A stretch of 64,000 nucleotides of DNA from Silene conica (lineage: Eukaryota; Streptophyta; Magnoliopsida; Caryophyllales; Caryophyllaceae): NCBI GenBank assembly GCA_029255685.2, contig CM055316.2:71129237-71193236 (forward strand). The letters run 5' to 3'. The notes under the pieces are model-generated. The model made no database searches. It was not told the DNA's origin and was given only the letters and a program-made list of their open reading frames with translations. The stretch's first letter is position 1, and the number at the start of each line of letters is the position of its first letter. Positions 23,768 through 36,498 of the stretch are shown one piece after another. A program made the translations under genes and the position numbers.

Positions 23768-24520
23768 AATGAACCGAAACTGACACAGTGAATATTTCCG
23801 AAAAATAAGATTAAGAGGAGATGAGAAGATGAAGGATTATTTAATTTGGGTTTTTAAATCAGAGAGTTTTCTAGAGAGGTAGATTAAGAGGAGATGAGAA
23901 GATGAAAGATTATTTAAGGTTTTTATTTCAGAGAGTTCTAGAGGGAGAACGGCGGAGGAAGTGAGAGAGAGTAAAAGAGAGTAATGGATTATGTTAGGGT
24001 TTGGCCAAGGGTAGGGTTTGGGATTATATATCGGGTATAATGAATTGGGTTTCATTTTAATGGATTTGTATACAATCTGGTTATTGGGTTGGGTTGGGTT
24101 TTGAGTATTTGGGGAAGATGAAGTGGGTTATTCAAATGATATTTGGTGAGGGAATTTGGGTGGGTTATATTTTTTTTGGAGGGAATGGTTAGTTTAGTAG
24201 GATTGGGTTAGGGTTACTAATTGGGCCAGATTTAGATTAGGGAGTATTTTGGGGTGGATTAAATGTGGGCCAAGTAGTGGCAATTTAGGAAAATAAATGG
24301 TTATTAAAAGGGTAGTTTGGTCATTTTATTTTCTTTTTAAGGAAAGTGGTAGAGTGGATATGAATGGATGAAAAAGGAATATGTGTAGGTTGGATATGAA
24401 TGGAGGAAGTATTATTTATCAATAAATACCAAACCTTATTTTCATAAAAAAATGCACAAATTTCTTCTTTCTTCTTTCCATCTTAAACACATTAAAAAGT
24501 CTTAACCTATTTTATTAGTC

Positions 24521-25624
24521 ATGGATCCTAGTTGGAGAGGATCTTTCACAAATATGTTAAATAACACAAATCCTGAAAATCAAGAAAATCCCAGTAATCC
24601 GCCAAATTTTCATGGTTATCCCTTCCCACCAATTTATAGTTACCAAAATATGCAACCACCGCAAAATTCAAATCAACCAATGTCAATGTTCTACCCAGGA
24701 TTTTATCCACATCCACCCGGATATGGTATGACTGGCAATTTTAGTCATGGATCAAGTGTTGTAAAAACAATGTGTACCGTCAATGTAGAAGAGAATATGT
24801 CAAGTAGTGAACAACAACTTGATTCGTCGGTTCCACCTTATTCTACTCAAGAAGGTTTGGATAATATCAGCCTTAATGTTAATGTTGAGGGTTCAAAGAG
24901 AATACCATGGACAATTGACGAAGACAAGGCTCTAGCAGAAGCTTGGGTGACGATCTCAACTGATGCAAGCGTTGGAAATGATAAAAAAAGGTGAAGCATT
25001 TTGGCGAAGGTCACTGATTATTTCAACAAATACAACAAAGGTAAGACCAAGAGAACTATTCCACAACTAAAAGGTCGTTTCTTTAGGGCTCAATCGGATT
25101 TTAATGAGTTTAACGAGATTTTTACTCGAATAAGTAATCAATATCTTAGTGGTTGGTCTGATGATCAAAAGAAAAAAGTTGCACGTGAGGAGTGGAGAGT
25201 TTTAAACAAACGGAAACATTTTCATTTTGAACACATGTGGGAGATTACTAAAGATCATGTAAAATGGAATAGCGCTCGAGATGAAGACAACTCAGAAAAA
25301 TCAGCTGGTTCCAAGAGATCATCCTCTAATGCAGAGAATGAAGTTGAATAACGTCCTATGGGAAGTAAAGCAGCCAAAGCAATGAAAAAAGGAAAAGCTA
25401 AAGGAAAACAGTATGGACATGACTCATTAGATGATGAGTTTGTCAAGTTTAACCTTTATCAACGAGAAAAATTAGCTATATTAAAAGAAGTGAAAGAGCA
25501 ACTCCAAAGTACTTCTATGGCTGAAAAACTTGTCATACTCAATACTGATACTAGTCGAGTGACAGAGGATGCCAAGGCAGTTCACCAACTAATGTGCCAA
25601 AAAATTAGAGCAAAGTACGAATAG
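24521..25624 (+). pseudogene. Pong ORF1 (Myb/SANT-like DNA-binding partner protein)
   Basis: Three consecutive frames in the same phase are separated only by TGA at 24992-24994 and TAA at 25349-25351. The N-terminus is rich in N, Q and P; a SANT/trihelix-like segment follows (RIPWTIDEDKALAEAWVTIS, DYFNKYNKGKTKRTIPQLKG RFFRAQSDFNEF), then a basic-acidic C-terminus (MGSKAAKAMKKGKAKGKQYG... KLAILKEVKEQL). Plant databases often label such proteins glutathione S-transferase T3-like, but they are the ORF1 proteins of PIF/Harbinger elements, needed with the transposase for mobility. A TATA-like and poly-T upstream region precedes the ATG. The two in-frame stops make it non-functional. Confidence 0.82.
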
Positions 25625-28369
25625 TTTGTCTCTAAGTTTGATTAAGCTTAAGAAGGTTTAATAGTTACTTGTAACTCGTTGTATTAGTTTAAGTTTTAGT
25701 TGTATTAATGACAGAAGGTTCTTGTAATAGTTTGCTTATGTTCTTCTATATGTTTAATAATAATATTTTTAGGGACGTGCTAAATCCCGCACGTCATTTT
25801 ACTCAGTCCTACACATATTTCACACTTGTACCGAATTTACCCTCCACACTTTTACTATTCCTAAAAAAATCAAGAGAGACATATCCCGCACAAGAGACGC
25901 GAAATCCCAAAAATCGGGATCCTTCTCCGGCATCCTCCCCCCACCTCTCAGCGCCGGCGACCACCCTCTGAGAGCCGGCGACCACCCTTGGTATCCACAC
26001 GCCCATCCCGCGCCGACCCAGAACGTTGACGCCTCCCTTCGCTCACCTTCTCTTTGATTCTTGTCCTGCAGTACGGAGCCGATACGGGAATTTGTGACGC
26101 CTTCCTTCGCTCACCAACATCTATTAGAGGCTGCAACTCTTTCTTTGTCACTGCATTTGAATAAGATTTGGGTTTTTCAGTGCATTTCAATAAGATTTGG
26201 GATATTTTGTTGTGATTGTCTCTTTAATTTGAGAATTTGAGATGATTCTGTTGTTTCAAGTGCCAAAGTTTGAATATTGCCCTCACTTAATTCAAATTTC
26301 CCATCCCCAAGTTTTTGGAATGCTCCAAATTCCACCTGAGCAACTCTGAACATCTCTGAACAAAGTTCTAGCCCCACGCCAAATGTGTCCAAAGATTTGA
26401 ATGGGTATTTTTGTAGAACAGAAATTAACTTCCACACTTTGATTTGAATGGGTGTTTTTGTGGATTCCGGTCTGGTTTTCGACACAAATTGGGCAGTACA
26501 AGTTGTATATGTCGATGAGTTGGTACTGGTTGAAGTACTCCGTCAGGGTTGTATTACAATGATTAGTCAGATTTTGGTTACTAAAGTTGCAGTTTCTCTT
26601 GAGCTTATTGTATACTCTCTCTAATTTTTATATACAAGGATGTTATTTTTCGAGATGATTTTTTACTTTAATTTTTATAAAAATATATTCCCTTAAGTCC
26701 CTTATTTCTTTCCTTTTCATAATATGAGCTTCCATATAAATATACAGCTAAATTTAGTACGAAATGAGATTTCATATAAATATACATTTCTTTCATAATA
26801 TGTAATCATATATTCTCTTAAGTCTCTCATTTCTTTCCTTTTCATATACTAGTTGTTGTACGGCGCGCTTCGCGCGCCGTACCCCAAGTTAGTGTCACTC
26901 GTTTATTGGAATTAAAACCGATTCATGTATTTCGTATTGTTGTCTCCTGTCTCTACTTGACTAAGTCAACGTCGATAATTACGAACGTTGTCTATAACAT
27001 TAAATAGGCAGAAGTTTTACCATTAATGAAAAATAAAGGGAGGATCAGGACTCGAGTTCAAAGTTCGTCTGGATCAAAATGGCCCGTATTGCAAAAATGC
27101 TTATGTTAATTTTAAATGACATTATTTCGAAATTTACGTGACCAACTGCTGTTTTACAATAACACATGTACATTCCACAAGTAAATAAATTAATTCATGA
27201 TATGTATGAAATTATCCTCTGTAATTTTTGTAATTTTTCATAATTGTTTAAATCTTTTTATACACAATAACTACCGTGCAATCGAGGGTTAAATCGAACA
27301 TCAGTCACGAAATATAACAACAACGTTATCCCATTACCTCAAACTCCGAGTAAATTACAGAATATGAGGTTTGAATGTATCATACGGACTAATAATTATA
27401 TTTCTTGCAACAATTTTCGCAAGCTCCCAATTACTTGGCTCAATGTCTACGCAGAGGCACCAATGCCTACTGGAAAACGTGAGGGAATAGGGGTGAAGAA
27501 AAGGGGATTCAGATCCATGAAAATGGTTGGGTTTAAACTCCTGCCGAATTCGACAATTGATTCATCTATGAGAATAAGAAGAAAATGATGACCATATATA
27601 TGCTCCATCAATTACCTGGAGATCGCACAGAGACCAAATCTCGTCGATTAAAAGTAGTAGTATGTAACAGATGCATAGGAAGCAGTTAGGATACGCAGCA
27701 ACCGAATGTGGAAAAATAGTGACAGAATGCATCATCCATTCAGAAAATAGAATGAGTACAGATAAGTAGCAGCAATTAGAAGAAAACACAGGAAGCAGTT
27801 ATGTATCACCGAACATTTCAGAAAAAGACCACACAAATAACAATCCCTACTAATCCTTCACCCTATACATTACCCACAACCCACATATCCCTTATTCCCC
27901 ATTAAACCAGATAATCATTCATAAAAAAACAAATGTCGAATTAATTAAAGACAAGGGTCGAGTTGCTCATTATCGTCACCTCATTACGCGTCTTTGTCAC
28001 TCGAAATCTTCAATCTCGCAATACGAACAAAGCTCAAAACTACCAATTAAACCTAAAACTATTCTAAAGCTAAACTAATGTCTACGTATGTGCACAAAGC
28101 CCATTGATTGACAAAAATAAGTCCACGGCCAATAATCTGGACTTTTACTGATGATGAGGATGATGAGATTAATAAATAAATTAGTTCTTGAAGTAACGTA
28201 TCAGCTCCCCATCTTCTGGACTTTGAATAGCTTAATTTGGGTCTTTGAAGCAATTTTTTATTATAAACATTAAATACTGAATCAAAATGCCAAAAATGAA
28301 AATAGGAGGTCCATAATAACATAGTAAAGAAGAACACAAATAATCGAGGATGGTCACAAATACTTAAAA

Positions 28370-28500
28370 GGTGGTACCGGGAACATCCACCCTCATATCA
28401 GATACTAAACCCATCCTCATGGCTATATCCGCAAGCCTTACAAAAGTGACAAGCGTGCATCCCCAAGTGTATAAAGAGGCGCCATTAAATTCTTGTAACA
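28370..28500 (-). pseudogene. Possible captured terminal exon
   Basis: The minus strand reads TWGCTLVTFVRLADIAMRMG and then LVSDMRVDVPGTTF before a TAA stop at about 28370. Composition and the clean stop look exon-like. I do not recognise the source gene. It lies within the Helitron. Confidence 0.3.
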
Positions 28501-29301
28501 TCCATAGTATTAAGTTACGTTTACATCTACATATGACAATGACTAAGATATGAAAATAAACTTAAAGGTCGACTTGCACCCGGATTTGGAGATGAATTGG
28601 TCTTTTACCCAACAAACGGAGCACCATATGCAAAAAAAGTTGAAAAATTTGTCGACCTTTTCTGTCCTGCATCAGATTAGTCTAGAGATAGCTGCTTAAG
28701 CACCCACTTAAGCACTCGGCTACGCGAAAGAGATGTGGCCGGACCAACCTGAATGTATAAATGGTTGCCACGAATCTTGGTTTCAATCATGTTAAGATAC
28801 TCAAATACAAGATAAATTGCAAGTAAACTAAGTCTAACCCAAAAATTCAAGTGAATTGCTATCAAGTTTATAAAAAACGAACATAACAAATTATTATAAT
28901 GTCAATAGGAGTATTTGTCACCTTTGCAAACCCAGATAATATTGCTAACTGGTTTAACAATATACAAAAAAAGAGAGAAAGACTCACCTTTGCAAATAAG
29001 TGAAGTATTTGTGCTGGTTAGTGGTTACCTATACTAAGTAAGCATATATATAGGAGCATTATGGACACAAATCATTACAAGGCACACTACTCTACAATGT
29101 TAACTCAAATCACCTCCTCCAATTGTAAGATGTTGGTCAGCTGATGTGATTAGTCTCTAAAGTCATCAAAAATGCTTAACAAATCTTTCACATGTGAGGC
29201 ATTATTATTTATTCTAAGTTAATAACTGTAAAGCCTACCAAAATTGCATTGTTATAGCCTAAAACCATAGGATTTGTAAAATCCTAGGTAATCATGGTAT
29301 A

Positions 29302-29700
29302 CTATAATTCAGTGGGCCAGTAAAATATCAGTGATACAGTTAAAATGTTTACCATGTTTACCATGTTTACCGAGGCAGTCAGGCCAGGACTATACCATTT
29401 CTGATTAACAAAAATATAACATGCTGGTTGATCAACCTCAGACCCATATCCCCCAAAACTGATCCCTACATCCCCATCTCCGCACCCAGGTCCAAAACGA
29501 TTTCTGACTGCAACCCTGCTACCAAATGTTGCAGCAGACACAATGAGCAGCAGCATTATAAACTGTGGTCTGATAACTGATATAACTGGTCTTTTCATTG
29601 CAGAAGAAAATATATCCATCTGTGTTATACTAAATGATATAGTTTTAAGTGATTTTTGCAGAAATTGTATAAATGGGAATTGCAGCATGCTGTTCATCAT
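29302..29700 (-). CDS. 132-residue frame, possible captured exon, not recognised
   Basis: The middle of the frame (SAATFGSRVAVRNRFGPGCG, DGDVGISFGGYGSEVDQPAC, YIFVNQKWYSPGL) looks protein-like, whereas the two ends do not. It lies in the Helitron on its coding strand. No family assigned; it may be an exon scrap bounded by introns. Confidence 0.3.
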   Translation of the reverse strand: MMNSMLQFPFIQFLQKSLKTISFSITQMDIFSSAMKRPVISVIRPQFIMLLLIVSAATFGSRVAVRNRFGPGCGDGDVGISFGGYGSEVDQPACYIFVNQKWYSPGLTASVNMVNMVNILTVSLIFYWPTEL

Positions 29701-29992
29701 TACATTTAAACATTCAAAACTGCAATTAACATCAAAGAATGAGCTATAGTTGACTATTAAAACTTGTCACCATAGAAAGTTTCAAACTTTTCATGTTAAG
29801 GGAAACAAGAAAAATTGGAGGAAAATTTCAGAAGTTGCATTAGAAAAAATATTGAAGGTTTCTTAGGAGTTGTGATTGATTAGTGGAAGATTATAATATA
29901 GCTAAAAGAAAAGATTCGGATCTGGGAATGATTTAAAAATGGTTGGAAGTCAAGATTAAGGAATTACTCACCCTTCATACTCAGAACCAATA

Positions 29993-30274
29993 TTAATTAG
30001 CCAACTTATCTCCACTGTTTTGTGAACGGTTACTCCTTAAGAAGAGCCCTCGTTGAGGAATTTCATCGAACAACTCGATGGCATCACTAAATTCGTTGAG
30101 GTATTTCATCGTACACCCGTTGAACTTGTAGGAGCGCCGATAGATAGCCGGTGGATTGTTGATCCTGTATAGTATAGACTTTGACGAGCAAGAATCAGCC
30201 ATAGAAATTTGGGGGAAAACTGATATAGCAAATATGATCATACTCAGAAATCTATTCATGGGGACTAAAAACAT
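29993..30274 (-). CDS. 93-residue putative secreted peptide, not recognised
   Basis: The start MFLVPMNRFLSMIIFAISVF followed by PQISMADS has the form of a cleavable signal peptide (about residues 1-27). The mature part holds two cysteines and an R/N-rich tail. It could be a complete small secreted protein or a first exon captured by the Helitron. No family recognised. Confidence 0.3.
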   Translation of the reverse strand: MFLVPMNRFLSMIIFAISVFPQISMADSCSSKSILYRINNPPAIYRRSYKFNGCTMKYLNEFSDAIELFDEIPQRGLFLRSNRSQNSGDKLAN

Positions 30275-31522
30275 ATTGTGTCACTGACTGATGTGACTTG
30301 TATTCTTTTATTTGGAAATGTTTGTACAAGACACTGACTCATGTGACTTGTATTCTGAGTATAGACTTTGACGAGCATGATTATAGTATAGACTTTGACG
30401 AGCATGATTGATAAGGACGGAGTAATAGTCTACTTATGAAACCTATGTTGTCTATACACATGGTTTCGAAAATTATAGCAGCAAGTGTTAATGGTCTTTG
30501 ATGCTGATAATTCATTGTGGCATTTGATATACTAAGCTTACTGTTTTGTCGGTGAAATGTTAATAGCTTACAATTTGTCCAAAGATAAGGATCTAATCGA
30601 CTTTTTATAGGGTAAAAAATCGAAGATTACGGAAATATACGTTTTAAAATAAGATAAATATATTTCTAACTTTGCGCGCCGTACCCCAACTTAGTGAGAC
30701 TTGCGTATTAGAATTGTTTCATGCATTTCGTCTTCGCATTTAGCTATTATTTTCGCTATTGTAGTGGGCCTAGTGGCCAATAAAGGCACGGTTAATAAGA
30801 ATGATCCATAGACTCGTTCTGATGTGGAGGCACATCACACGATTGATTCCGGTTATGTCAAAGTTCACTTGATCATTATTGTTCTATATAACCGTCTTAT
30901 ATGTTTATCTTGTTGCCAAAAAAATGTTAATCTTTATATTGCATTAAGAATGATACAAATGACCTCCGTCTCAATCATTTATTTACAAGGACTAAAAACG
31001 TAAACAAATGATTGGTAAGGACGGAGTAATAGTCTACTTATGAATCTGATTTTGTCTCTACACATGGCTCTTAGTTTCGAAAATTATAGCAGCAAGTTTT
31101 AATGGTCTCGTATGCTTATAATTCAACGAGGACTGTGCAAATTCACCCTGATGTGAATTGAGTTTATATGTCCATTTTGAATTAGCTTATAATTCAGCAA
31201 TTTTTTTATGGCCATCAGCTTATGTTTGTAGCCACCTATATTGCACTCTATATGTCCCTTTTTATTTGATCACAGCAAATTCCAGCCTCCATTTTGACGG
31301 TCTTGCAGTCTTGCTCATTGATTCAATACAGTACCTAGCTGATTCAACACAGTATTTAACTTGTTTTCAGACTGGTGAATTTGAACCTGTTTTGAAACAA
31401 TTGGAAGTGATTTCTGGGTCAGCACTGATCTATACCGGATTAGATTCAAAAGAAGTTGATGACAATGATCATACTTATTTTTTCGCGGATGAGTTCTTTC
31501 TAAATTATTACAGTCACTTATA

Positions 31523-32674
31523 TTTCATGTAAATCATCGAAAACTACCCTTTGATGAATGATACTCGATTTCTCCATATATAATTCCCGACTAAATCAGT
31601 GGTTACGTGGGTATCATAAGGACGGAGTAATCTCGACAGCCCAAAATCAGCCAAATGAGCTTCAAATTGCTCATCGAGAAGAATGTTGCTTGATTTGATG
31701 TCGCGGTGGACTATACTCGGCTCCCAGGTCATATGAAGGTAGGCCAGCCCATGACCTGCACCTTGCGCGATTCTCAATCTTGCAGTCCAGTTCAGAGCGG
31801 AAACACCGTCAATGCACTCATGCAACCAGTAATCTAAGCTTCCATTTTCCATGTAGGAATAGATTAACAGCTTGTCGTCGCCTAACTGACAGTACCCTTG
31901 TAAGGAAACGAGGTTTTTGTGTTGTGCCTTTGATAATGCTTCGACTTCTGCTTGAAATTCCCGTTCAATCTGCCCACAATCTCCTGAAAGTCTTTTGATA
32001 GCAACCTTGCTCCCATTTGGAAGGGTACCCTTATAAACAAGGCCAAAACCCCCACAACCGATAATATTTGCTTGACTGAAATTATCGGTGGATTTCAGCA
32101 ACTCCCCTACTGTTAGATCTTTGCATTCCGAGTTCTGGAAAAGCACCAGCATTGTCGGGGGACGGACGTTCTCCTCATCTGATAGATTTACTGAAGATCT
32201 GTCTTCTCTTCGAGACATTTTCAATAGAAGAATGGCAAAAAACAACGCGATACCAACCCCAATACCAATTGTTATCCCAACAATACGACTTCTACCAACT
32301 TTATTGCTCGGTGCAGAAGGATGAACCGGGCCAATATTCTGAGATAGGGTGCAAACATGAGCTTGGGTTGACCCACAAAGGCCAGGATTGCCCTCAAAAC
32401 TTGAGTTAGGAAAGGGATATGTAAAAAGATCTGATGAAGTAAAAAGACTATTCAATGAATAGTTAACTGAGAAAAGAGAGAAAGCAGCAATTTTAAGGAC
32501 AGTAAGTTCGGTTTCACCGATTAATTTTATTGTATCATTAATGGCTAAGCAAGCTTGGATTCTTACCCATCTACGGATACGAGACTCTTGAGGTTAGAAA
32601 TTCAGCCTAGAATTATATATGGAGAAATCGAGTATCATTCATCAGAAGGTAGTTTTCGATGATTTACATGAAAC
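31523..32674. repeat. 64-bp inverted repeat flanking the kinase fragment
   Basis: The sequence at 31523-31586 (ATCATCGAAAACTACC... ACTCGATTTCTCCATATATA) is the reverse complement of 32611-32674 with about two mismatches. The arms lie on either side of the kinase fragment, one forming its abrupt 3' end. A transcript through the block could fold back. It could reflect a foldback capture or an older small element. Confidence 0.75.
31544..32455 (-). pseudogene. Phytosulfokine-receptor-like kinase fragment (PSKR2-like)
   Basis: The 303-residue frame begins in the C-terminal LRR cap (SSFEGNPGLCGSTQAHVC), passes a membrane segment (IVGITIGIGVGIALFFAILL), a juxtamembrane stretch and two thirds of a kinase domain: glycine loop GCGGFGLVYKG, VAIKRL lysine, HRDIKSSNILLD and DFGLSRL. 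It is closest to PSKR1/PSKR2-type receptors, which perceive the sulfated peptide phytosulfokine at the plasma membrane. The sequence breaks right after HVTTDLVG, where TLGYIPPEY should follow; the last residues (NYIWRNRVSFIKG) are unrelated. The activation segment end, kinase C-lobe and whole LRR ectodomain are absent. It is a captured fragment rather than a working receptor. Confidence 0.88.
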
Positions 32675-34322
32675 ATCAGTCTGTTTATGATGACAATGAA
32701 ATTCAGTATTATTAATAATTACTCATTACCCCTTAATAATTACTCTCACCCCAAGCAAGCCGATAAAGATATTAGCCTCTAAATCCTTGAGCATATACAA
32801 ACTGGAGTATTATTAAAGCATCACTAATGTCACTCAAAATATTCCGAGACTCCTGTTGAAAAGTTCTATTACCTTACTGCTGCTTGTTTAATTACGGAAA
32901 ATAAAACTCCAATGGACTAAAATTTCAGGTGAAACGAACAAACAATAACGTCCCATAGTTCCTAAGAATTGGAGTTCCATAAGAAGTTCTACATCCAATC
33001 ATTCACAGAATTCAAAAATCAGTTCGATGAAGCCAAAACCCACACAATAACTTACGCAAGACTAAGATTGATTAATCTTTTTCGTTGAATTCGTGATAGT
33101 ACTTTCACAAGTCAAATTTCGACATAATTGTCTAAAATCTTTCAATGAGGTTCGTAAGTCATAACAGTTAGCTTTCTAGCACCGCTGTTATCGGAGAAGA
33201 CGAAGTAGATTGATGATATATTGCATGCTAGATTTAGTTTGTTATTGATACAAAAATACCCAGAAAAGCTATGAATCAGACAAACTTTAGAGCGGAAAGG
33301 AGGTAGACGAATAATTGATAATATAAGGGAATTATACTTACAATCTCTTCTTTAATGGGATGGTGATCAGGATAAACTCCAGAGCATCTGAGCCTCACTA
33401 ATGAAACAAACAAGACAAACCCACATCAAATTGAAGCCATTAAATTAAAAAAAATACCAGATAAATAGAAGAAGGCGGAGAAATGACTGACCAGAGAGAA
33501 GAGCAGAAGTAAGTTTAGAAAGGGTGAGAAGGGAATGAGCTCTATCTAATGGAGATAAGAGAGCAACAACCATCTGCTTTAATAAGAAAAACCAACAACC
33601 AAAGCAAAAAATCATTACACATCAATTAATCAACAATTAATAATTAATAGTATCACGATGATTAAAAAACACAAACCTATAACTCTCGGCGTCGAAGGCT
33701 CGGCAGAAAATTGGTCGATAAAGCTAAATGTGTATCACTTGAAAATCTTTTAATAAGTGATTGATTGTAGTAATGGAGATGCAAGGAGAATGAGAGTTAA
33801 TGATTGAGGTGAGAGCTTTGAAGAGGATGATGGAGATGCAAGGAAAATGAGAGTTAATGATGGGATACAAAGTTAATAGAGGTGAATGGCAGGGAAGAGT
33901 AAGGGGAAGTGAGGTGAGTGGCAGGGAAGAGGATGAAAAATATTGATGGAAATTTCCAAACGACGCGTTTCAGGAAGAAGTAGAGCAAAGTGGTGTTTTT
34001 TTGTTACTGTTCATTTTGAACAGTAACAAACGTTACTCACATTTTTGTAAGGTGGATAGATAAACGGTTAATGTGCTTATTGTTACTGAGATTTTGGTTA
34101 CCATTCCCCTTTGATCTGTTTCATCATCTAGTAATGCATTTCGCTGATATGCTCATTCGTTAAAATTGCAAACCAAGTTCACAGCGTTAGTGCTACTTGC
34201 AGGACATTAAAATTGCAAACCAATATTGTTGATCAATTGCTGACAATCGTTTTATTATTTGAATGTGTTTCACACGAAAAGAATAATTTTTACTAAAAGA
34301 AATACAATTATGAATATATATT

Positions 34323-36498
34323 TCACGATGACGATATGGAAATTGCTCGAGGTGCATCTTCAGATTGTGGCCACTGAGATCGGTAGGATGTCATTCTTGT
34401 CTCAATTTGCTTAAACTCTGATTCTCTACTTTTATCAGCAACAAATGTCCATAGTGGGTGCATAGTTGGTAATGGAGACGCATTTCCAAAACGCACCTAT
34501 TAAAATACATTGACAAATATGTTATAAATGGGATATAACACGTGTATGAAGAGAAAGATAATGAACTCAACATACCCATATAAAGTTTTCGAATGATTCC
34601 AATAAAACGATCGAAATTATTTGTTTCGGTCTCTCTGATATTGCACTCTTTCGCGTAACCGGTAAGGTTGTTATTGGGACTGAGTTGATGACAAATATGT
34701 GAATATCGCATCATAGCAAGTAGCTATGATGAATCCCATTTCAGTTGACATCTAGTATTGACTTGGTGCAGGACTTTTCCACCATGAAACTCTTGTAATC
34801 ATTTTATCCACCTCGATTTCGCTTCCGTATATTTGTATATAAATATGTCTATTTTTATTCAAGTCACCCAACATATCATGTCTTACTGTCAGCCACTTGT
34901 TTTCATCACCACAAATCTCTTGAGCAACTGCTCGATATCCACAGTTCCCATCTCCAACGACGTTCACCCAATCATTTATCCAAGGAACCATGAAATGTGG
35001 AATTTGATCACTATAAGGAAAAAGTGATGTATGCTTAGTTTCTTGTTAAATTCAACAATTAAATTTAGTAAAGTATAATAATTTAATAATTTGGTAACTA
35101 TAAAAGACTATTACTTACTTGTGGAGAAGACATATAATACGGTATGTTTAAATCCGGCATGTCTACTGAAAAACTGGTTGCGACGGCCGTAATTGTGGTA
35201 CTTTTTGTAACTTTATTAACCTGTTGAGTCAAATAATTTATAAAACACGTAGAATAAGTAATAGTTCATGTGTACCTTTTTGAGTTACAACAGGAATTGT
35301 TCGGTGAAAAACACGATAACCATGATCCTCCGCTAATTTCAACAATTGTTCTGCGCTTGTACGATAAAATCTCGCCTTCTTTTTCGATATAGCACGAACG
35401 TTATAAACTTGCTTAGCATTAATGCTAATACCCTTGTTACCCAAGTCAATCAATATGTTGGAAACACTAATTTTACTGGCGGTCATTCTCACAATATCCT
35501 CCTTAGTTCTTGCATTCAAACCACGTGCTTTTTTAACAAGATTGTGGTTTTGATACCCGTTCAGAACATGTATTTCCCATTTACCGTCCTTTTGTTTAAC
35601 ACAATTTAAACGAAATGGACATTGACATTTGATGGTTCCCGTATAAGCTCTCATACATGGCATAACGGATTTTTTGCACATACGAAAATGTCTAGAGTGT
35701 GCACACCTAAGCACTTGCTCTCCGAAACCACGTTTTGGAAAATGCTGCCAAACTCGGATATGAATATTATGTAACAAACCAAGTGATTTTATTTCATCCA
35801 TCATTTGCACACGATTTTCGTACCATTTAGCAGGGAGGTTGAATATAAATCTAGTATCAATCAATTTTTCCGATTCTTTTTCACTATTTGAATCATCCTG
35901 AAAAAAAACATTATGGAGAAAATTAATTAAACTTGAAAATATTAATTATAATTAGGAAAAAAGAAAACTAGACTAAAAAGTTTAATTCTCGTATAACTCT
36001 CTTATATTGATCAAACATGACTTTGTGGCAATGTGGCGGGTCTAATTCCATAGAACAAAAAAGGACCAGAGTAGAGAAGGCTTTACAGACTAACTAGACT
36101 TTACAAAAGCAGTAAAAGATTAAAGATACATAAAGAATACAACAGTTAGAGCCAGCCCCTAAGATTAAATTGAGCAGGTTTTGGCTTTTTCAATCAGTGT
36201 TGCTGGGGCTATGTCTTTCTTCCTTTTTGCCTTCTAATCCTAAACGAAAGACGCAACACTTCTAGCGCACCTACTCCTCTTGAAGTTCCTAAACACAATA
36301 TCAGAATAACGCAACAACTATCTAGCAAGCACCATGAATGAACAAACATACAGCAGTATAACGGAACTTAATACTAATTGTTACAAAACCCGTTTTTAGA
36401 AAAAAAAACATCAACTAAATTGAATAAAAGACGGAACTTAATAAAAAATTACCATGAAACGATGAACTTACGTTTGATATGTGAGAATTACGATCCAT
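34323..36498 (-). pseudogene. MULE gene with N-terminal DNA-binding and C-terminal OTU protease-like domain, transposase core missing
   Basis: Exon 1 (36498-36472, MDRNSHISN) has a GTAAG donor, and exon 2 starts at 35897 after CAG. Exon 2 carries a FAR1/WRKY-GCM1-like zinc-binding block (RCAHSRHFRMCKKSVMPC, CQCPFRLNCVKQ, WEIHVLNGYQNHNL) and the helical segment before the DDE region (SAEQLLKLAEDHGYRVFHRT). It then ends near 35238. At 34991-34752 an OTU-like motif follows (VVGDGNCGYRAVAQEICGDE, WWKSPAPSQ). The last exon (about 34500-34323) reads GNASPLPTMHPLWTFVADKS and on to a TGA. The DDE core and SWIM finger that should lie between are absent, so this is a deletion derivative. The GDGNCGYRA motif keeps the cysteine typical of OTU cysteine proteases. 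Exon joins are by eye. Confidence 0.65.

Larger units (their letters stand above)
21557..24409 (+). mobile_element. Plant mariner-like (Tc1/mariner) element with internal deletion
   Basis: Perfect inverted termini CTTCCTCCATTCATATCCAA at 21557 and its complement ending at 24409 are flanked by TA on both sides. The interior holds the N-terminal helix-turn-helix part of a plant mariner transposase (22015-22266), but no DDD catalytic domain. The remainder includes 125-bp tandem repeats (22374-22700) and an unrelated reading frame on the minus strand (23243-23767). Length is 2853 bp. Confidence 0.85.
26849..34114 (-). mobile_element. Helitron inside the MULE, carrying gene fragments
   Basis: On the minus strand the 3' end is a strong hairpin (ACGGCGCGC, loop, GCGCGCCGT) about 9 bases before CTAG at 26849-26852, followed by T. 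A matching 5' start, TCAAAGGGGAATGG after an A, is at 34114. The interior holds a receptor kinase fragment (31544-32455) in the Helitron's own orientation, as is usual for captured genes, and several intron-like and exon-like scraps. A second, partial copy of the 3' subterminal region (GCGCGCCGTACCCCAACTTA) is at about 30675, so more than one element may be present. The 3' end is firm; the 5' end is my inference. Confidence 0.55.

Noticed and set aside
29302-30274. A complete host gene on the minus strand between the MULE ends
   Set aside because: The frames look exon-like but are isolated, no consistent splice chain could be drawn, and they lie inside the inferred Helitron; they are listed only as low-confidence fragments.
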